A DNA stretch of 64,000 bases, taken from contig NZ_JAGGPJ010000008.1 in assembly GCF_018613875.1 (NCBI RefSeq), forward strand, positions 1-64,000. The letters run 5' to 3'. Below the pieces are notes generated by a model that saw only the letters and a program-made list of their open reading frames with translations, searched no databases and was not told the DNA's origin. Positions within the stretch are counted from its first letter, which is position 1; each line of letters begins with the position of its first letter. This DNA is from Arthrobacter sp. ISL-28. Its GTDB lineage: Bacteria > Actinomycetota > Actinomycetes > Actinomycetales > Micrococcaceae. Shown here piece by piece: positions 63,482-64,000 of the stretch. A program made the position numbers and the translations under genes.

Positions 63482-64000
63482 ATGGCTTTCTATGGCGCTG
63501 ACGTCCAACAACTCAAGCAGCTCTCTAAATCGCTGAGCGCGGGCGCGGCTCAACTCTCGGGAAAAGCGCGAGAACTGGATTCGCTGATCGGCCGGTCCCA
63601 GTCCTCCTGGCAGGGCCAAGATGCCAAAAAATTCGCTGCCGAGTGGCAAGGGCGGCTCCGTCCCCTGCTCGTAGATGCTTCCCAGGACCTCGAGGAGGCT
63701 GCCAAGAAGGTCCTCCAGAATGCCGCCGAGCAGTCTTTCACCTCCACTGATGGGTCGCCCGATACCACGACCGCGGGAATCGGAATCCAGACCGCTGGCG
63801 CCAGGGATGCCGATCCTGCCCGGCCAGACAGACCGACCCCGGAGGAAATTCTGGAGCAGTACCAGGTGAGCGACGCGGAAACCACGGAGTGGCCCTCTGA
63901 CTGGGACCCGCTGCGACTGGTCGTCGATCAGCGAACTGTCACTGAGAAGGAAGCGGAACTGCTCAACGGCCTGGGACCACTGGAAATGGATGCCTTCAAG
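63482..64000 (+). CDS. WXG100-domain protein, cut by the window edge
   Basis: The first 173 codons of a larger gene with no stop before the edge. Residues about 1-95 form a WXG100 helical hairpin (MAFYGADVQQLKQLSKSLSA, turn motif SSWQGQD with Trp43 and Gly45, then a long second helix). A Thr/Gly/Asp-rich linker (about 95-125) follows, and a new domain starts near PTPEEILEQYQVSDAET. WXG100 heads on long proteins mark substrates of type VII secretion, often enzymes or toxins; the C-terminal activity lies outside the window. The ATG follows GGGGGAAG. Confidence 0.8.
   Translation, partial: MAFYGADVQQLKQLSKSLSAGAAQLSGKARELDSLIGRSQSSWQGQDAKKFAAEWQGRLRPLLVDASQDLEEAAKKVLQNAAEQSFTSTDGSPDTTTAGIGIQTAGARDADPARPDRPTPEEILEQYQVSDAETTEWPSDWDPLRLVVDQRTVTEKEAELLNGLGPLEMDAFK

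Overview
The window is high-GC actinobacterial chromosome, most likely Micrococcaceae (Arthrobacter or Pseudarthrobacter). This rests on the GlgE alpha-glucan genes, CarD, SenX3-RegX3, the proteasome activator Bpa with its GQYL tail, a carD-ispD-ispF-cysS-rlmB order and an actinobacterial rRNA leader at the left edge. The genus is an inference from gene content. No insertion sequence, prophage or CRISPR array was seen.

Layout. Positions 1-324 hold the promoters and leader of an rRNA operon that runs out of the window to the left. Positions 399-13788 form an alpha-glucan and trehalose block: a maltokinase/branching-enzyme fusion, treS and glgE in one minus-strand operon, glgP divergent from it, and glgX. 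A barnase-like RNase and its barstar sit between glgP and glgX. TreS, maltokinase, GlgE and GlgB together turn trehalose into branched glucan, while GlgP and GlgX break it down. A nitrilase and a 32-bp repeat array follow. Positions 15136-20044 carry rlmB, cysS, ispF, ispD and carD. Positions 20358-31000 hold a lipoprotein, senX3-regX3 with a PHO-box-like site facing phoU, gpmA, a methyltransferase, a PLP enzyme, tmk-holB, an exported alpha/beta hydrolase and tRNA-Thr.

Positions 31000-44000 are more accessory: a frameshifted acetyltransferase, two paralogous Tyr-rich micro-proteins about 10 kb apart, a lone receiver domain, a small secreted protein with a long leader, an aldo/keto reductase, bpa, a second broken acetyltransferase, yjiX-cstA, a padR-oxidoreductase pair, tRNA-Ser(UGA) and a VOC protein. 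Positions 44000-64000 hold a 5'-truncated ExeM/5'-nucleotidase gene, a second 32-bp array, an FAD enzyme, an S9 peptidase, tRNA-Ser(GCU), a flavin oxidoreductase-MFS pair, a RecQ helicase with a phosphoribosyltransferase-like tail, a phosphohexomutase, an NsrR-like regulator beside a collapsed hmp gene, pckG, tRNA-Arg, a cupin fragment, a lipoprotein and a WXG100-type gene cut by the right edge.

Three themes stand out. Several genes are decayed but readable (two acetyltransferases, exeM, hmp, possibly a cupin). Two 32-bp-period repeat arrays share a core and both lie between convergent genes. A micro-protein family I do not recognise occurs twice.
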